The notes under the pieces were generated by a model. The model was given only the letters and a program-made list of their open reading frames with translations, was not told the DNA's origin and did not search any database. DNA of 64,000 bases from Bradyrhizobium glycinis (GTDB taxonomy: Bacteria; Pseudomonadota; Alphaproteobacteria; Rhizobiales; Xanthobacteraceae): contig NZ_JACCHQ010000010.1 of the NCBI RefSeq assembly GCF_016031655.1, positions 1 to 64,000 on the forward strand, read 5' to 3'. Numbering within the stretch: the stretch's first letter is position 1; every line of letters starts with the position of its first letter. A program made the position numbers and the translations under genes. Positions 8,546 through 17,580 of this stretch are shown here, one piece after another.

Positions 8546-9434
8546 CCGTTACATCACGCCGTTCCGCTACGATGGCTCGGGCAAGTTTCACCTCAAGGAC
8601 CACAAGACCGACGAGAAGGACGATCTCGACAAGGAGAAGGCGCAGGCGATCCTCGACACCAACAAGAAGCGGCTGATCGCGTTTCAGGAGAAGCTCTACG
8701 CGCAGGACCGCTGGTCGCTCCTGATCGTGTTCCAAGCTATGGACGCCGCCGGCAAGGACTCCGCGATCAAGGCGATCTTCGAGGGCATCAATCCGCAGGG
8801 CTGCGAGGTCACGGCCTTCAAGGCGCCGAGCAGCAAGGAGCTCGACCACGACTTCCTCTGGCGTCATGCGGTCGCGCTGCCCGAGCGCGGCCATATCGGC
8901 ATCTTCAACCGCTCGCATTACGAGGAATGCCTGGTGACGCGCGTACACCCGGAGATTCTCGCCAAGGAGAAGCTGCCGCCAAGACTCGTCACCAAGAACA
9001 TCTGGAAGGAGCGGTTCGAGGACATCTCCGCCTTCGAGCGCTATCTCTGCCGCAACGGCACCGTGGTGCTGAAGTTCTTCCTCAACGTGTCCAAGGAAGA
9101 GCAGCGCGAGCGCTTCCTCGCGCGGCTGGACGATCCGGCCAAACAGTGGAAGTTCTCCATGGACGACATCAGGGAGCGTGCGCTGTGGCCGCGCTACCAA
9201 GCGGTCTACCAGGAAATCGTCCGGCACACGGCAACCGCGCACGCGCCCTGGTACGTCGTGCCCGCCGACCACAAATGGTTCGCCCGCGTCGTGATCGGCT
9301 CGGTGATCAATGCCGAGCTGGAAAAGCTCGACCTGCGCTTTCCCCGTGCCGACAAGGCCTCGCTGGAGGAATTCAAGCAGGTGCGCAAGGCGCTGGAGAA
9401 AGAAGTGACGGGAGGCAGGAAGCAAGCAAAGTGA
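8505..9434 (+). CDS. ppk2: Polyphosphate kinase 2 family (polyphosphate:nucleotide phosphotransferase)
   Basis: Cytoplasmic PPK2-family enzyme, 309 residues, a normal length for a one-domain member. PPK2 enzymes transfer phosphate between polyphosphate and nucleotides. The P-loop reads AMDAAGKDS (about residues 78-86) and the Walker B region reads GHIGIFNRSHYE. The lid Arg residues are in the segment following DDPAKQWKFS. The start lies 41 bases inside livM and the stop overlaps the next start (GTGA), so it sits in a run livH-livM-ppk2-patatin that looks cotranscribed. Which nucleotide is preferred cannot be told from sequence. Confidence 0.93.
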   Translation: MSKKPSKSLAPELDRYITPFRYDGSGKFHLKDHKTDEKDDLDKEKAQAILDTNKKRLIAFQEKLYAQDRWSLLIVFQAMDAAGKDSAIKAIFEGINPQGCEVTAFKAPSSKELDHDFLWRHAVALPERGHIGIFNRSHYEECLVTRVHPEILAKEKLPPRLVTKNIWKERFEDISAFERYLCRNGTVVLKFFLNVSKEEQRERFLARLDDPAKQWKFSMDDIRERALWPRYQAVYQEIVRHTATAHAPWYVVPADHKWFARVVIGSVINAELEKLDLRFPRADKASLEEFKQVRKALEKEVTGGRKQAK

Positions 9435-10468
9435 CAGCCGGCGGGACCACGAACTGCAAGAACGTCAACTTCGCGCTCCAGGGCGGCGGAGCGCACGGCG
9501 CCTTCGTCTGGGGCGTGCTCGACCAGGTGCTCGAGGACGGCAGACTCGCGATCGAGGCGATCAGTGCGACCAGTGCCGGCGCGATGAATGCGGTTGCGAT
9601 GGCCTCCGGCATGGCGCATGGAGGCGCGGAGGCCGCGCGGGAGAGCCTGCACGCATTCTGGTACGAAGTGTCGCGCATGGACATGGCGTACGATCTGATG
9701 TCGCCGCTCAACCAGTGGATCCAGGCGCTGAAGCTGCCGCCGGAATATCATCCGGTCCACGCATTCATCCACACGCTGACGCACACGCTGCCGCCGAACC
9801 TGCTCAATCCGTTTCAGTTCAATCCGCTCCGCGCGCTGTTGCAGCGCGTGGTCGACTTCGACCGGCTCAATTCCTCGCCCGATGCGCCGCAGCTATTTCT
9901 CAATGCCACCAACGTCCGCACCGGCAAGATCAAGGTGTTCCAGAGCCCGCTGCTCACGGCGGACACCGTGCTCGCGTCAGCCTGCCTGCCGCCCTATTTC
10001 CAGGCCGTCGAGATCGATGGCGAGCATTACTGGGACGGCGGCTATCTCGGCAATCCCGCGATCTATCCCTTGATCTACCGCAAGGGCAGTCACGACGTCG
10101 TCATCGTGCAGGTGACGGCGATCCGGCGCAACGAGCTGCCGGCGAGTGCCGCCGATGTCCTGCACCGCATCAACGAGATCAGCTTCAATTCGTCCCTGAT
10201 GCGCGAGATGCGCGCGATCGCTTTCGCCACCCGGCTGATCGACGACGGCGAGCTCGACAGCAACAAGCACAGCCGCATGTACATGCATTGGATCGGCAAC
10301 GACGCGTTGATGTCGCAGCTCGGCACGGCCACGCAGTTCCACCCCGAATGGAGCCTGTTGTGCCGCCTGCGCGACGAGGGCCGCGCGGCGGCGCGAAGCT
10401 GGCTGGCGCGAAACTTCGACCAGATCGGAAAGGCCTCGACGGTCGACCTGGCGGAGATGTTTCTCTAG
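9431..10468 (+). CDS. Patatin-like phospholipase
   Basis: A 345-residue protein of the RssA/patatin family, predicted to be a Ser-Asp dyad lipid acyl hydrolase. The start is the GTG at 9431 overlapping the PPK2 stop (GTGA); the in-frame extension upstream is a shadow of ppk2. The oxyanion-hole glycines are in LQGGGAHGAFVWG near residue 15. The nucleophile elbow is SATSAGAMNA, so the usual first Gly of GxSxG is Ala. The catalytic Asp is in WDGGYLGNPAIYP. No signal peptide or membrane segment is evident. Coupling to a polyphosphate kinase and an importer is shown by the overlaps; a shared role is only inferred. Confidence 0.9.
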   Translation: MTAGGTTNCKNVNFALQGGGAHGAFVWGVLDQVLEDGRLAIEAISATSAGAMNAVAMASGMAHGGAEAARESLHAFWYEVSRMDMAYDLMSPLNQWIQALKLPPEYHPVHAFIHTLTHTLPPNLLNPFQFNPLRALLQRVVDFDRLNSSPDAPQLFLNATNVRTGKIKVFQSPLLTADTVLASACLPPYFQAVEIDGEHYWDGGYLGNPAIYPLIYRKGSHDVVIVQVTAIRRNELPASAADVLHRINEISFNSSLMREMRAIAFATRLIDDGELDSNKHSRMYMHWIGNDALMSQLGTATQFHPEWSLLCRLRDEGRAAARSWLARNFDQIGKASTVDLAEMFL

Positions 10469-11302
10469 GCGGGCGAGCCGGCCATCGACAAAAAGTGCGA
10501 AAACAACCCCATGCACAGTAGCCGGGCATAGCAGAATCAATGGCTTGTCCGCTCATCATCCGTGATGCGGATTTCACGAAGTCCGATTGCCTTGTCGGGC
10601 AAAACAGGGGCATGATGTCACCATACCGGCTGTCGCGCTCGATGTCCTTGCCCAGCGCGAGAGTGCTCCTGATTGGCAGGTGCAGGAATTCACGATCGGG
10701 CGCGGCCATCTAGGGAACTTGCACGTTCAATTGTGATCCTTTGCGCCTTTGATCCCGCTTGACAGTTTTGTATCGCAGGAGGACCATGCCCGTGGTCGCA
10801 AACAAGCGACGCGCAACGTCCACCTCATGAGCAAGGGGAGGTCTATGACGCCACCTCCGCAAATCCAGCCGCGTTAATTGCGATGGAGCTCGTTCGGACT
10901 ATCGCATAGCGGCAAAAACCGCGAACGGCACGCCGGGTCAAGGTTTAGCGGGCCGCATCAGTGAGGCAAGGCCCCTACCTTCCCGGCGCTGTAATTTGAT
11001 CCCATCGATCGTGTGGCGGCGAGGGCGCCGCAACGGGGATCTTTGACATCCTTGTTTTCCATTTCCTCATCTTCATCGATCCGCAGTGACGAAGCGGGCT
11101 TTGGTGTGCACAGGCGCTGAAGGCGCTTCGCTGGGCGGCGGCTCCTGATCCTGCAATGCGGCAAATGCCAAGAGAATGTCGCCTCGAAGGCCAACTTCCG
11201 ACACAGGCTGGGGGCGAATAGCGGCTATCCGACATGACGCATGTGCTTCGGCAGTGACGTTGCCGAGACCGTCGGCGCATTTCAGTCTTCCAGGGAATCC
11301 TC
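10469..11302. other. 834-base intergenic stretch, no convincing gene
   Basis: No open frame here shows family-like sequence. The only translation signals are two tiny overlapping frames, 10786-10830 (14 codons after an AGGAGG site) and 10827-10877 (16 codons after GGGGAGG), joined by ATGA. A TTGACA hexamer occurs at 10759-10764, but no -10 box is properly spaced from it. The region could hold a regulatory RNA or the promoter of the MscS gene; nothing firmer can be said. Confidence 0.5.
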
Positions 11303-13633
11303 GTGTCGCACAAGCTGGCCGCGGTCGTCCTCGCCGCTCTCTTCCTCACGATTCCATCTCTTTCCGGCGCCCGTGCCGAGCCCCCTGCGCCCACGGCAAA
11401 CAATGTTACTGCATTATCGCCTGACGAGGCGAAGCGCGCGCTGGAAACCCTTCAGGACGACAAGAAGCGCGCACATATGATCGATACGCTCCGTGCGATC
11501 GCCAACGCGTCGGGTCCGCAACAGCCGGCGCCGCAGCCGAATTCGCCAATCCCGCTTTCGGCCGACGGCCTCGGCGCGCAGCTCATGCTCACGGTCTCGG
11601 AGGAGATCGGCGAGATCTCGCGTGAGATCGCCGGCATGGCGCGGACGCTCACGCACTTTCCGGCGTTCTACTACTGGATCGTGCGCACCGCGAACGATCC
11701 CGCAGCTTACAATCTTCTGATCGAGATCGCCTGGAAGCTGGCGCTGGTGCTCGGCTGCGCCCTGTCGGCCGAATGGGTGATCTTCCGCCTGATCCGCCGG
11801 CCGGTCGCGTTCCTGGAGGGACGCGTGCCGCAAACCGCGCGCCTGCCGGCACCGGCGCTGCCGCTTGCCGATCCGCCATCGTCAGTCGCCGACGTGACGC
11901 CGGCACCTGAAATGCAACAGCGACGCCACAGCCTTGCGCGGGTCTGGCAGATCATGCTGCGCCTGCCCTTCGTGCTCGGGCGTTTCGTGCTCGAGCTGCT
12001 TCCCGTGCTCGTCTTCGTCGGCATCGCCACCGCGCTGCTCGGGACGGAGATCGGAGAACCGACAACCGTCCGCCTCGTGATCCTCGCCGTCGTCAATGCC
12101 TATGCGTTCTCGCGTGGGCTCATCTGCTTGGTCCGGGCGCTGGCGGGGCCGTTCGGCTTGTTTCCGGTGCGCGCGGAGACCGCCGCCTATATCGAGATCT
12201 GGGCGCGCCGCATCGTCGGCGTCGGCGTCTCCGGCATCGCCTTTGCCAATGTGGCGCTGCTGCTCGGCCTGCACCGCGCCGGCTACGCCGCGCTGCTGCG
12301 CATGGTGATGCTGGTCGTGCACCTCTTCATCGCCGTCATCATCCTGCAATGCCGCCGCCAGGTCGCCGATGCCATCCGCGCCCCGGCCGAGCGGCAGGGG
12401 ATTGCGGCCCGTTTGCGCAACCGCATCGCCGGCGGCTGGCACTATCTTGCCATCGCGCTCGACCTCGCGCTATGGGCGGTGTGGGCGCTCAACATCCGCA
12501 ACGGCTATTCGCTGCTGCTGCAATATTTCGTCGGCACGATCGTGGTGGCGCTGATCACGCGTGTCGTCATCATGCTGACGCTGAGCCTGATCGACCGCGG
12601 CTTCCGCATCAGGCCGGAGATCCTCCAGCGCTTTCCCGGCCTCGAGATCCGTGCCAACCGCTATCTGCCGCTGCTGCGCAGGATCGTATCCGGCGTGATC
12701 GCCTTCATCGGCTTCGTGGCGGTGCTCGAGGTCTGGGGCGTGGACGCGATCGTCTGGTTCTATGGCGGTCAGATCGGCAGCCGGCTGATCTCGGCCGTGG
12801 TGACCATTGGCCTCGCCGTATTCATCGCCGCCGCCATCTGGGAAGCCAGCAATGCGCTCCTTGACCGCCAGATCAATACGCTGTCGCGGGACGGGCACTA
12901 TGCCCGCGCCGCGCGGTTGCGCACCTTCCAGCCGATGCTGCGCACCGCGCTGCTCTGCCTGATCGCGACAATCGTCGGCCTCACGGCCTTGAGCGAGATC
13001 GGCGTCAATGTCGCGCCGCTGCTGGCGGGCGCCGGCATCGTCGGCATTGCGATCGGCTTCGGCTCGCAGAAGCTGGTGCAGGATCTCATCACCGGCCTGT
13101 TCCTGCTGCTGGAGAACACGGTGCAGGTCGGCGACACCGTCAGCGTGTCGGGGCTGTCGGGCGTGGTCGAGAACGTCTCGATCCGCACCATCCGCCTGCG
13201 CGCGGGTGATGGCGCCGTGCACATCGTGCCGTTCAGCGCGGTCACGACCATCACCAATGCCAGCCGCGGCGCGGGCAATGCCTCGGTCAGCGTCAACGTC
13301 GCCTATAAGGAAGACACCGACCGCGCCGGCCAAATCCTCAAGGACATCGTCGACGAGATGCGCCGCGAGCCGGAATTCCGCGCGCTGATCCGCGGCGACC
13401 TCGAGCTGTGGGGCGTCGACAAGGTCGACGGCGCGATGGTGTCGATCGTCGGGCAGATCCGCTGCACCGAGGCCGGCCGCTGGCCGGTCCAGCGCGAATT
13501 CAACCGCCGCATGAAGCTGCGCTTCCAGCAGAGCGGCATCGAGGTCGCATCGTCCGTCCAGACCATCCTGATGCAGATCGCGCCGCCGGCGGACAGCGCT
13601 GCCAATCTGACACCCCGGCGGGCGGCTGGATAA
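11303..13633 (+). CDS. Large MscS-family mechanosensitive channel protein
   Basis: Inner-membrane mechanosensitive channel of the large, multi-helix MscS type (YbiO/MscM-like), 776 residues against about 290 for minimal MscS. It starts with GTG and a Sec signal peptide (LAAVVLAALFLTIPSLSG). A periplasmic segment with KRALETLQDDKKRAHMID follows, then about ten membrane segments. The conserved pore helix and beta domain lie near residues 570-650: LLAGAGIVGIAIGFGSQKL, VQDLITGLFLLLEN, QVGDTVSVSGLSGVVENV. These channels release solutes on hypo-osmotic shock. It is followed by a repeat-rich gap and appears to be a single-gene unit. Confidence 0.92.
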   Translation: MSHKLAAVVLAALFLTIPSLSGARAEPPAPTANNVTALSPDEAKRALETLQDDKKRAHMIDTLRAIANASGPQQPAPQPNSPIPLSADGLGAQLMLTVSEEIGEISREIAGMARTLTHFPAFYYWIVRTANDPAAYNLLIEIAWKLALVLGCALSAEWVIFRLIRRPVAFLEGRVPQTARLPAPALPLADPPSSVADVTPAPEMQQRRHSLARVWQIMLRLPFVLGRFVLELLPVLVFVGIATALLGTEIGEPTTVRLVILAVVNAYAFSRGLICLVRALAGPFGLFPVRAETAAYIEIWARRIVGVGVSGIAFANVALLLGLHRAGYAALLRMVMLVVHLFIAVIILQCRRQVADAIRAPAERQGIAARLRNRIAGGWHYLAIALDLALWAVWALNIRNGYSLLLQYFVGTIVVALITRVVIMLTLSLIDRGFRIRPEILQRFPGLEIRANRYLPLLRRIVSGVIAFIGFVAVLEVWGVDAIVWFYGGQIGSRLISAVVTIGLAVFIAAAIWEASNALLDRQINTLSRDGHYARAARLRTFQPMLRTALLCLIATIVGLTALSEIGVNVAPLLAGAGIVGIAIGFGSQKLVQDLITGLFLLLENTVQVGDTVSVSGLSGVVENVSIRTIRLRAGDGAVHIVPFSAVTTITNASRGAGNASVSVNVAYKEDTDRAGQILKDIVDEMRREPEFRALIRGDLELWGVDKVDGAMVSIVGQIRCTEAGRWPVQREFNRRMKLRFQQSGIEVASSVQTILMQIAPPADSAANLTPRRAAG

Positions 13634-13677
13634 GCAGCCGATCGCATATCAGTTCTTGGCGGCGGCCTGAGCGCGCG

Positions 13678-13809
13678 CCTCGTCCTTCGAGACGGCGCTA
13701 CGCGCCTCCTCAGGACGAGGCTAATCGGCGTCGGTGCCCGTTGATCCTGATGTCTCGCACTCCGTCCTCATCCTGAGGGCCCGCCAACGGTGGGCGTCTC
13801 GAAGGATGG
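13678..13809. repeat. Cluster of REP-like palindromes
   Basis: Two hairpin-forming units lie in the gap between the channel and malic-enzyme genes. The first is 13678-13720, with arms CCTCGTCC and GGACGAGG. The second is about 13763-13809, with arms around ATCCT and AGGAT. A third partial copy of the internal GAGACGGCGC...GCGCCTCCTCAG pattern is near 13837-13870. Such units resemble extragenic palindromes scattered through Bradyrhizobium-like genomes. They may act as transcription attenuators after the channel gene. The rest of 13634-13989 holds no gene. Confidence 0.65.
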
Positions 13810-13989
13810 CCGCGGGCGAGAATAGGGGCCTCCATGGATCGAGACGGCGCCGACGCGCCTCCTCAGCACTTGCGCAAGTCTCGCTGCGGTGCGAGATCAC
13901 AATTGGTGCTTCGGTCTCTCCGTTCTTGATCTGAATGGAGCGGTGGCTGACAATGGCCGCGGTTCAATAAGAAACTCCTTGGGGGAATC

Positions 13990-15642
13990 GTGAATAGACC
14001 TGCTCGGGTCAGCGCCCATTCGACATCATCCGAGACCGCGCATGGCATGACGCTGCTGCGCGACCCCCTGCTCAACAAGGGTACGGCTTTCACGGAAGCG
14101 GAGCGGGCCGCACTCGGCTTGCGCGGCCTGTTGCCGCCCTGCGTGCTGACGATGGAGACGCAGGCCCAGCGCGTGCTCACCAATCTGCGCACGCTGCCGA
14201 CGGACCTGGAGAAATATGTTGCCCTGAACGCGCTGCATGACCGCAACGAGGCGCTGTTCTTCCGCCTCGTCGTCGACAATATCGACGAAATCCAGCCGAT
14301 CATCTACACGCCTACGGTCGGGCTTGCCTGCCAGAAATACGGCCTGATCTTCCAGCGGCCGCGCGGCATGTTCATCTCCTCGCGCGATCGCGGCCAGATC
14401 GCGGAGATCCTGAAGAACTGGCCCTACCAGGCCAGGCTGATCGTCGTCACCGACGGCGAGCGCATTCTTGGCCTCGGCGATCTCGGCGCCAACGGCATGG
14501 GCATTCCAGTCGGAAAGCTCTCGCTCTATTCGGCCTGCGCCGGCGTGCATCCCGAACTGTGCCTGCCGATCGTGCTCGACGTCGGCACCAACAATGAAGA
14601 GTTGTTGAACGATCCCTATTATCTCGGCCTGCGCGAGCGGCGGCTGACGGGCGAGGCCTATGACAGCTTCGTCGACGAGTTCATGCAAGCCGCACGCAAG
14701 ACGTTTCCGGACGTGCTGATCCAGTTCGAGGACTTCGCCAATCATTCGGCGTTCAAGCTGCTGCACAAATATCGCGACGAGGCCTGCGTCTTCAACGACG
14801 ACATCCAGGGCACCGCGGCGGTGGCGCTCGCCGGCCTGTTCTCGGCTCTGCGCGTCTCCGGCGGCAAGCTGAAGGATCAGAGGATCCTGTTCCTCGGCGC
14901 GGGCGAGGCGGCGACCGGCATCGCCGATCTCGTGGTCTCCGCCATGATGGCGGAGGGCGCTTCCGAGGCGGACGCGCTTCGCCGCAACTGGCTGGTGGAT
15001 TCCCGCGGTCTCGTTGTCAGCGGCCGCGAAGGCCTCTCGGGCCACAAGCTGCGCTATGCGCACACCGACCAGGCGCCGATCGCCGACTTCCTCACCGCGA
15101 TCAAGACGCTGAAGCCGACGGCGATCATCGGCGTCGCCGCGGTCGGGGGTGCCTTCACACCCGATGTGCTCAAGGCGATGGCCGAACTCAACGAACAGCC
15201 GATCGTGTTCGCGCTCTCCAATCCGACCTCCAAAGCCGAGTGCTCGGCGGAGGATGCCTATCGCTACACGGAGGGGCGCGCGCTGTTCGCCTGCGGCAGC
15301 CCGTACGATCCGGTCAAGCTCAACGGCCGCAGCTTCGTGCCGCGCCAGGGCAACAATTCCTACATCTTCCCGGGGGTCGGCCTCGGCGTCATCGCCAGCC
15401 GCTCGCGCCTCGTGACCGACGAGATGTTCATGGCAGCGGCCCATGCGCTCGCCGATTGCGTCGGCAGGGAAGATCTCGCACAGGGCAGCCTCTATCCGGC
15501 ACTGCCGCGCATTCGCGAGGTCTCCGTCCGCATCGCGGCGGCGGTGGCTGACGTGGCCTACCAACGCGGGCTCGCGGCTGGACCCGCGCCCAATGACGTG
15601 AAGGCCTTGGTCCAGTTGCAGATGTACGAGCCGAAGTACTGA
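13990..15642 (+). CDS. NAD-type malic enzyme
   Basis: Cytoplasmic malic enzyme, 550 residues, the long NAD-linked class (MaeA/SfcA-like), which oxidatively decarboxylates malate to pyruvate. It starts with GTG preceded by GGGGGAA. The N-terminal malic domain holds YTPTVGLACQKYG and the catalytic Tyr/Lys region; the metal-binding segment is FEDFANHSAF. The dinucleotide fold is RILFLGAGEAATGIADLV near residue 300. The C-terminal FALSNPTSKAECSAEDAY is a family hallmark. It stands alone and is followed by a strong hairpin. In rhizobia malic enzymes feed pyruvate from dicarboxylates; that role here is inferred from family knowledge. Confidence 0.95.
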   Translation: MNRPARVSAHSTSSETAHGMTLLRDPLLNKGTAFTEAERAALGLRGLLPPCVLTMETQAQRVLTNLRTLPTDLEKYVALNALHDRNEALFFRLVVDNIDEIQPIIYTPTVGLACQKYGLIFQRPRGMFISSRDRGQIAEILKNWPYQARLIVVTDGERILGLGDLGANGMGIPVGKLSLYSACAGVHPELCLPIVLDVGTNNEELLNDPYYLGLRERRLTGEAYDSFVDEFMQAARKTFPDVLIQFEDFANHSAFKLLHKYRDEACVFNDDIQGTAAVALAGLFSALRVSGGKLKDQRILFLGAGEAATGIADLVVSAMMAEGASEADALRRNWLVDSRGLVVSGREGLSGHKLRYAHTDQAPIADFLTAIKTLKPTAIIGVAAVGGAFTPDVLKAMAELNEQPIVFALSNPTSKAECSAEDAYRYTEGRALFACGSPYDPVKLNGRSFVPRQGNNSYIFPGVGLGVIASRSRLVTDEMFMAAAHALADCVGREDLAQGSLYPALPRIREVSVRIAAAVADVAYQRGLAAGPAPNDVKALVQLQMYEPKY

Positions 15643-15702
15643 CGGATCAGGCTGATCGTTGATTGGTGCCGGAACGAACATCCGTTCAGGCGCTGGCTGG
15701 TT

Positions 15703-15730
15703 CTCCTCTCCCGCTCAAGCGGGAGAGGAG
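15703..15730. terminator. Hairpin after the malic-enzyme gene
   Basis: A perfect 12-bp stem (CTCCTCTCCCGC paired with GCGGGAGAGGAG) with a TCAA loop lies 60 bases after the malic-enzyme stop. No U-run follows, so it is either a weak terminator or a copy of a dispersed repeat. A near-identical hairpin follows leuA at 46422-46443. Confidence 0.5.
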
Positions 15731-15928
15731 CGCACCTCCGTCGTTGCGCGATCAAGCCTCATTTTCATCGCGCCTAAAGCGGGTCGATCTGTCCCAATTC
15801 TGGACAGTTAACTGTGGTGGAATCGCCACAGCTGGCGCGAAACGGCCGCGGCCCCAGAGCCGCTTTTGTTCCGACAAGGTTCTGCCCTCATTGCCCACCG
15901 AAACTTGGGGTTGTTCGGAGGGCGCATC

Positions 15929-16447
15929 ATGTCTCGCATTGCAAGTGCCGAAACTGCCCGGATGTCGCTGGCGAGCTCGAGCCGGTTATTGCTCGCGGTC
16001 CTGGGAGCCGCATCGCTCGCTGCCTGCTCGCAATCGCCGGTCGGCCGTCAGAAAGCCGATCTCGCTGGAACAACCCGGCAAGCCGCGGTGGAGCGCCCGC
16101 ACAGGGTGGCGGCGCTGCATCCACGCCCGATCAGTCGGGCGCGCACCTCCGATGGTGGAGCAAGGCACACAGCTTCGCACGGCGTCGCCAGCTTCTATTC
16201 GGATACGGAGACCGCGAGCGGCGAGAAGTTCGACAGGAACGAATTGACCGCGGCGCATCCCACCCTGCCGTTCGGCACCAAGCTGCGCGTCACCGAGACC
16301 TCCTCCGGCCGTTTCGTGACGGTCAGGGTCAACGACCGCGGGCCCTTCGTGCGCGGACGCGTGGTTGACATCTCGCCGTCCGCCGCCGAGGCGCTCGGCA
16401 TGGTCGACAAGGGCATCACCAATGTCAGGCTCGAGGTCGTGCGATAG
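15929..16447 (+). CDS. RlpA-like septal-ring lytic transglycosylase lipoprotein
   Basis: A 172-residue exported lipoprotein. The ATG at 15929 follows CGGAGGGC, and the N-terminus gives a lipoprotein signal with lipobox LAAC near residue 32. The C-terminal 90 residues form the RlpA double-psi beta barrel: HGVASFYSDTETASGEKFD, then LPFGTKLRVT, then VRVNDRGPFVRGRVVDIS with the catalytic Asp, then AAEALGM. RlpA proteins cleave naked glycan strands or act in the cell envelope. No SPOR domain is present. A shorter relative lies at 38005-38319. Confidence 0.9.
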   Translation: MSRIASAETARMSLASSSRLLLAVLGAASLAACSQSPVGRQKADLAGTTRQAAVERPHRVAALHPRPISRARTSDGGARHTASHGVASFYSDTETASGEKFDRNELTAAHPTLPFGTKLRVTETSSGRFVTVRVNDRGPFVRGRVVDISPSAAEALGMVDKGITNVRLEVVR

Positions 16448-16550
16448 GGCGCCTCGCGTCGCGACCGATGCGGCGCGCTTAACCGGCTGTTAGAGGCTTC
16501 TCAAGCACCATGGCTGCCCACGCAATTCGGGACTTTGGGGGAGGCGGCGC

Positions 16551-16706
16551 TTGAACACGATCCAGCATCTCGAAGATCAGGCTGCGCGCGCCGAGCGGCT
16601 CGCCAAACGGATCACGGATACGCTGACGATCGAAAAGCTGCTGACCTTCGCCGGCGAACGCCGCCGCGAGATCGAGGTCATCGCCGGCAAGGACCGCCGC
16701 AACTAG
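16551..16706 (+). CDS. Small conserved-looking helical protein (51 residues, TTG start)
   Basis: The frame starts at TTG with a clear GGGGGAGG ribosome site about six bases upstream and encodes 51 residues beginning MNTIQHLEDQAARAERLAKR. It is highly charged and looks all-helical, with no membrane segment. It resembles small uncharacterised proteins common in Rhizobiales, though I recognise the pattern rather than a named family. Function unknown. It lies between the RlpA-like gene and two oppositely oriented small genes. Confidence 0.6.
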   Translation: MNTIQHLEDQAARAERLAKRITDTLTIEKLLTFAGERRREIEVIAGKDRRN

Positions 16707-16775
16707 CTCTCGCGAACCATGCGGCAAGCGCGGCCGCTCTCGGTTTCCTGTCTGCGCAATGGATGCGACGCCCGC

Positions 16776-17081
16776 TCAGCTGTGGCTCTCGACGAAGTCG
16801 CTGAGGTAATCGGGGAGCTCTATCCCATCGATATCGCAGCGCGCCTTGATCTCGCCGGCGACGTCGGTCGAGATGTCTTTCATCCAGTGCTCGAGGGTGT
16901 TGAACGAAATCACCTGAATCGGATCGCTGAAGCAACCGGCGACGAGTTCGCCGATGGTGGCTTCGAGATCGCTTCGCTCGATGCGGATTTCGGTCGCCTC
17001 GTCGCGGCGATCGACCACGACGAACAGGGTCTGGTCTGCGCCATAAGGCACGACGGGAGATGTTACGCCAGCTTCAAACAT
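16776..17081 (-). CDS. Hypothetical protein (101 residues)
   Basis: An acidic, soluble protein of 101 residues starting MFEAGVTSPVVPYGADQTLF. Predicted strands near the start (TLFVVVDRR) are followed by a helix and a Trp-containing segment (FNTLEHWMKDIS). No signal peptide, membrane segment or catalytic motif is seen. Amino-acid composition is ordinary, unlike the Arg- and Pro-rich shadow frames nearby. It is on the same strand as the 90-residue gene upstream (17166-17438), 84 bases apart, so the two may be cotranscribed. Function unknown. Confidence 0.65.
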   Translation of the reverse strand: MFEAGVTSPVVPYGADQTLFVVVDRRDEATEIRIERSDLEATIGELVAGCFSDPIQVISFNTLEHWMKDISTDVAGEIKARCDIDGIELPDYLSDFVESHS

Positions 17082-17165
17082 GTGAGGCGCTCACCACTTG
17101 ACTTCCGATCTCTGACAACGGGAAAACTCGGAAGAAGGTTCCTGCTCGCGCGCTTGTGAACGCCG

Positions 17166-17438
17166 TCAGAGAAATTCTCTCAAGCGCGACAGCTCGACGA
17201 CGTGCTCGGGGGAGAGGATTTCGGTGACGAGCGGCGGCTGCGCCACGGTCCTGATCTCGTAGAGATGCCGGGTGGTCGCCGGCTTCTGCATGAAAGCCGA
17301 GATGCAATCGTCGAGCGTGCCTTCGACCACCTGGTAAGGCTCCCGGTCAGGCTGGCGCTGATTGGCAAGCGATGGCCATTTATGCAGCACCGCAAGCGCG
17401 GCGAAATCGACCTTTGAATCCCCGCCTACGTCCCCCAT
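17166..17438 (-). CDS. Hypothetical protein (90 residues)
   Basis: A soluble 90-residue protein starting MGDVGGDSKVDFAALAVLHK, with an AGGG ribosome site before the ATG. The rest is mixed alpha/beta with the segment VEGTLDDCISAFMQKPATTR in the middle. No recognisable domain, signal peptide or membrane segment. It lies upstream of, and on the same strand as, the 101-residue gene. Function unknown. Confidence 0.65.
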   Translation of the reverse strand: MGDVGGDSKVDFAALAVLHKWPSLANQRQPDREPYQVVEGTLDDCISAFMQKPATTRHLYEIRTVAQPPLVTEILSPEHVVELSRLREFL

Positions 17439-17580
17439 CGCCCTGCCTCACGCAAAAGACGACCCCAGCACACGCGTTCGCGTACCGGGGCCCATACACC
17501 TGTCGCTGCATCTCAACGCCACGAGCCCCAACGCGGCAGCCGGGAAAAGGTTCCCGGGCTCATCCGCGACAGCGTGGGGC

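Noticed and set aside
10759-10764. TTGACA hexamer suggesting a sigma-70 promoter
   Set aside because: No matching -10 hexamer at 16-18 bases; the ribosome site of the tiny frame lies there instead.
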